A DNA stretch of 64,000 bases from Zhengitettix transpicula (taxonomy: Eukaryota > Arthropoda > Insecta > Orthoptera > Tetrigidae), in the NCBI GenBank assembly GCA_037074705.1, contig CM073594.1, forward strand, positions 60,818,509 to 60,882,508, written 5' to 3'. Both the position numbers and the translations under genes were made by a program. Position 1 is the stretch's first letter. The number at the start of each line of letters is the position of its first letter. Of this stretch, positions 60,991-64,000 are shown piece after piece. Below the pieces are notes generated by a model. That model made no database searches. It was given only the letters and a program-made list of their open reading frames with translations, and was not told where the DNA came from.

Positions 60991-62805
60991 ATAGGAAAAA
61001 ATATGTAGAATAAATTATATGCCTGAAATTAAGGAGCGGTGTCACCATGTCAAATCGAACAGGAAACAATTCAAATTTTATGAGGCCCTGTCCTCCACCT
61101 TCAGTAGTACCGTCCAATCACAATATATATACCGACATTTGTTTTACGTCAAATCTTTATTTATATTTTCTTCACTAAAGACGAAAAAACATTTAGTTGA
61201 AAGACGCTTCCTAATATATTGAGATGTTTTAATATTCTATCAACTGTTTTAAGTAAGGATTATTTAATTATAATTATATTTCTTAATAACACGTTCTATA
61301 TAAGACATTTTAAGATGAACGAAATATTTTGTAAATTAATAAAAATAAAGCGTCATGAACGTATAAATCGGAACAATATATACAAAATTAAGAGATCCAG
61401 TACAAGTTCATGGTATTTTTTTATTCAAGTCAGAATAAATAAATTATGAAAATGTATTTAAATAAATAATTATTCAAGAGAGGAATATTTTCTTCTCTTA
61501 ATTCAACAAATAATGTATCGGAAAAGAAAAAATGTAATGGATTGTGAAATATTTACGAATTCTTAAGGAAAATTTCTCAAAAAATATCGTATCTAAAGGA
61601 TAATAAAAGTATAAAAAACTAAATAAGGAAAATCCCCGTATTATTTTTGTGTGTTGTAAAAATTCTATTGTTAATATTTATCATGTTGTCCTCATTTCGA
61701 GTTGATAATTCCTGTACGTATCTCAGAAATTAAATGGTAAATTGAGGTTTAATTCTTTTTCCGTCCGTACTGATTCATTGATTTAGGTCTGTAGTAAACT
61801 AATTACTTTTTTCGGTTGGTTTTTGTTTTTTCAAGAAAATAAACCTCCGACATTGAGTTTGGTTGGAAGTGAAATGAACCAGTGGCGGAGGTCACCCACA
61901 GACCTTTCGTCAAAAGTTGCTGGATCTGGAAGGTGTAATTAAAACGCGGAACTATCCCACCATGAGGCCGCACCGGAAATTGGCACTTGATCGCTTTGCG
62001 GAAGAGCCATCGTCGATATTGCGCAATTGAGTCGAGTAGCTTGGACCAACTCCTTCACTTGAGGGTGCGCTATCAGATATCGGATAAGCCCCTTCCTACC
62101 CTCCCCAGCGGCTTTTCAGAACCTGCCCTCCAGGAGACTCATGTTTCAGATTAATTTAAATCTTTTCTTTTTTCAGATATGGACGTACTTGATTTAATTT
62201 TCAAGCTAGTTTATCAGTTCACCTTAATATTACATAAGCCCTTATCATAGCGTCGATTTGGACTAACGGTGTGGAATAAGTCAGTATTTTTGCATATAAT
62301 AAAAATAATAACTTATATTAACAGAAAACCTTTCTTTAAAAATATAGACATTTAAACCCAAAACATTTTTATTGAGTACAACTATTTTTAACATATATTT
62401 AAATCCATTTCTAGCGTAATGTTGACTGGTAAAGAAGGATTATAATAATTAGGAATAATTTTATCACTCCGATCCTCAAGTTTAAACCTAATTTCGTCAT
62501 TGAACTCAAGATTAGGAAATAGTCTGAAATCAATTAGCAGAGATGTTTATTTAAATTTTCAATAATTAATACTGAATCACTTGGCATATAAATTTGACAA
62601 CACTGAAATATATATTACATTTAAATATTATTAAATTTAGTATTTCAAACAACGTAGAATATTATGGAATACAATTTGAAATTGTTTCCAAAATTTTGAT
62701 CAGATGTATTTTATAATAATTATATAAATAAGCAGAAATAATAAGTTCTAAGTACGTACAACACAACGTTGCTTGCAATTCTTGTTGCTTCCGTCAGGTG
62801 ATTGG

Positions 62806-62881
62806 GTCGTTCTTATGGTCTCTATCGTATTTTAAATTACCTGAGGAAAATTTAAAATACGATAGAGGCCGAAAGAACGAC
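62806..62881. repeat. 33-bp near-perfect hairpin
   Basis: The left arm 62806-62838 and right arm 62849-62881 pair over 33 bases with three mismatches and a ten-base loop (ACCTGAGGAA). Each arm contains CTATCGTATTTTAAATT or its complement. It stands 10-40 bp right of a decayed hammerhead-like motif (minus, near 62765-62800). It could be a hairpin left by an inverted duplication, a MITE core, or an intronic small-RNA precursor. Confidence 0.8.
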
Positions 62882-63034
62882 GAAAGCATCAAAGATTTCA
62901 TGAAGTTTTTGTGTTATTCGTTACTTGGCTATTCGTTTATCTAACTAGTACACTTTCATCACAGACGTTATATATTTTATCATTTCAGAACTAATTTATT
63001 TTTGTCTTAAGTTTACATTAAACAAATATTCAAC

Positions 63035-63515
63035 TTTTTTTTAGGGTAATCCACATGGTGCCAACTTCCCTTTAATAGCATAGGAAGGGATTTGAAAGGG
63101 GGGATGCGGAAGGGTAGAGGAAGGTAGCCAAGGGTTAACTAGGGCTCCCGGGCTATAGTTTAAGGATCCTACCCGGCATTCGCCTAAAAGTAATGCAGGA
63201 CAAATCCTCGGAAACCAGCATCAGGTAGGTCGGTCATTGGGTACTTGTCCCACGCCCTTCCGATGGCGGGAGAGGGGTTAGTTGTGGGGTCGCAGCTTCC
63301 CCCTATCCGTGCCTTGGCCGGTTTAGGAGGCAGATGGCCGACTATACCATTAGGAATAGAGGACAACTCATACCGTAAGCCGAAGATCTGCGACCCCGGA
63401 ACATACACCTCTCAAAACAGTCCAAGGTACCTCGCCATGTAGGAATCTTAGTTCAAAAACCAGATAGATGTGAAGGCATCCCCAAAGGTAGCCTCCTCCA
63501 GAGCTCACTCTTTTC
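63035..63515 (-). repeat. 540-bp A-tailed repeat, copy M
   Basis: This copy has a T-run and TTAGGGTAATCCACATGG at the start (the GGCTACATG head is deleted), then the full core to GAACTTAGTT-type sequence and GGCATCCCCAAAGGTAGCC. It shares several changes with N (GATGGCGGGAGAGGGGTTAG), so these two form a subfamily. Confidence 0.9.
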
Positions 63516-63523
63516 CACAACAT

Positions 63524-64000
63524 TTATTTTGAGGTGTAGACAGGCTATGTATAGGGTAATCCACATAGTGGCAACTCCCCTCTTATAGCATAGGAAAGGG
63601 ATTTGAAAGGGGGGATGCGGAAGGGTAGAGGAAGGTAGCCAAGGGTTAACTAGGGCTCCAGGGCTATGGTTTAAGGATCCTACCCGGCAATTCGTCTAAA
63701 AGTGATGCAGGGAAAACCCTAGATACATGTGCATCAGTTAGGTCGGGCATTTGGTACTTGATCCACGCCCTTCCGATGGCGGGAGAGGGGTTAGCTGTGG
63801 GGTCGCAGTTTTCCCCTCGCCGTGCCTTGACCAATTTAGGAGGCATCTGGCCGACTATTCCAATAGGAATAGCGGACAACTCTTTCCGTATGCCCAAGGT
63901 CTGCGACCCCCGAAACATACACCTCTCAGAACAGGCCGAGGTGCCTCGGCATATGGGAACCTTAGTTCAAAAAACCAGATAGATGTGAAGGCATCCTCAA
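63524..64000 (-). repeat. 540-bp A-tailed repeat, copy N (cut by window end)
   Basis: This copy is head-to-tail with M and shares its subfamily changes. Its start, GTGTAGACAGGCTATGTATAGG, matches the start of copy B (near 1996), suggesting that B and N share a source for that part. The repeat continues past the right edge. Confidence 0.9.

Larger units (their letters stand above)
42539..64000 (+). other. Dpr-like gene, third intron (runs off window)
   Basis: At least 21.4 kb after the GTGAGT donor. No further exon of the gene was found. Contents: PLE copies (42.9, 47.3, 50.0, 57.2 kb), SINE pair (44.5 kb), GC-rich patch (47.9 kb), Jockey fragment (48.4 kb), helitrons (50.7, 52.2 kb), LTR (59.9 kb), long hairpin (62.8 kb) and a repeat pair (63.0 kb). 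The stretches 44.7-47.3, 53.2-55.7, 58.0-59.8 and 61.0-62.8 kb show nothing coding. Confidence 0.7.

Overview
This window is most likely insect nuclear DNA. It is AT-rich, almost free of long open reading frames and crowded with old transposable-element copies. Three short, well-formed coding exons on the + strand join in a consistent reading phase. The third encodes the start of an immunoglobulin domain typical of the arthropod Dpr (defective proboscis extension response) family of neuronal surface receptors. I cannot place the species; the long introns and mix of elements would suit a hemimetabolous insect, but that is only a guess.

Layout of the gene: exon at 4850-4927 (signal-peptide-like segment), intron of about 16.3 kb, exon at 21254-21391 (acidic, aromatic-rich linker), intron of about 21.0 kb, exon at 42390-42538 (linker plus first Ig strands up to the B-strand cysteine), then an intron running off the right edge (at least 21.4 kb). 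Only 365 bases are recognisably coding. The start codon, the rest of both Ig domains and the C-terminal anchor lie outside the window or were not found. A CpG-rich block at 10.70-11.48 kb inside the first intron is a candidate alternative promoter or 5' noncoding exon.

Repeats: (1) a roughly 540-bp A-tailed, hairpin-bearing repeat occurs 14 times, always in head-to-tail groups of two to four (1.45-2.52, 3.45-4.57, 15.6-16.3, 29.65-30.27, 35.7-37.65, 63.0-64.0 kb). (2) Penelope-like retroelement (PLE) fragments carry reverse-transcriptase and GIY-YIG remnants at 42.9-44.1, 57.2-58.0, 24.9-25.7, 47.3 and 50.0 kb, with hammerhead-ribozyme-like 3' motifs scattered more widely. (3) Helitron-like elements with TC...CTAG ends lie at 13.08-13.86 and 50.65-51.46 kb, plus a fragment at 52.2-52.5 kb. 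(4) Non-LTR fragments: an I/R1-like element with RNase H at 19.6-21.0 kb, Jockey-like pieces at 23.8-24.2 and 48.4-49.0 kb, and RT-motif scraps at 11.8-12.3 and 34.2 kb. (5) Two copies of one LTR sit inside (AT)n tracts at 31.43-32.42 and 59.86-60.95 kb; the second carries tandem copies of its LTR-end/primer-binding-site junction. (6) A head-to-head pair of tRNA-derived SINE heads lies at 44.46-44.71 kb.

I see no tRNA or rRNA gene, no CRISPR array and no operon. The most notable system is the population of hammerhead-like motifs left by Penelope-like elements within the introns of one neuronal receptor gene, including a helitron that carries a PLE 3'-end segment in inverted orientation to a nearby copy.
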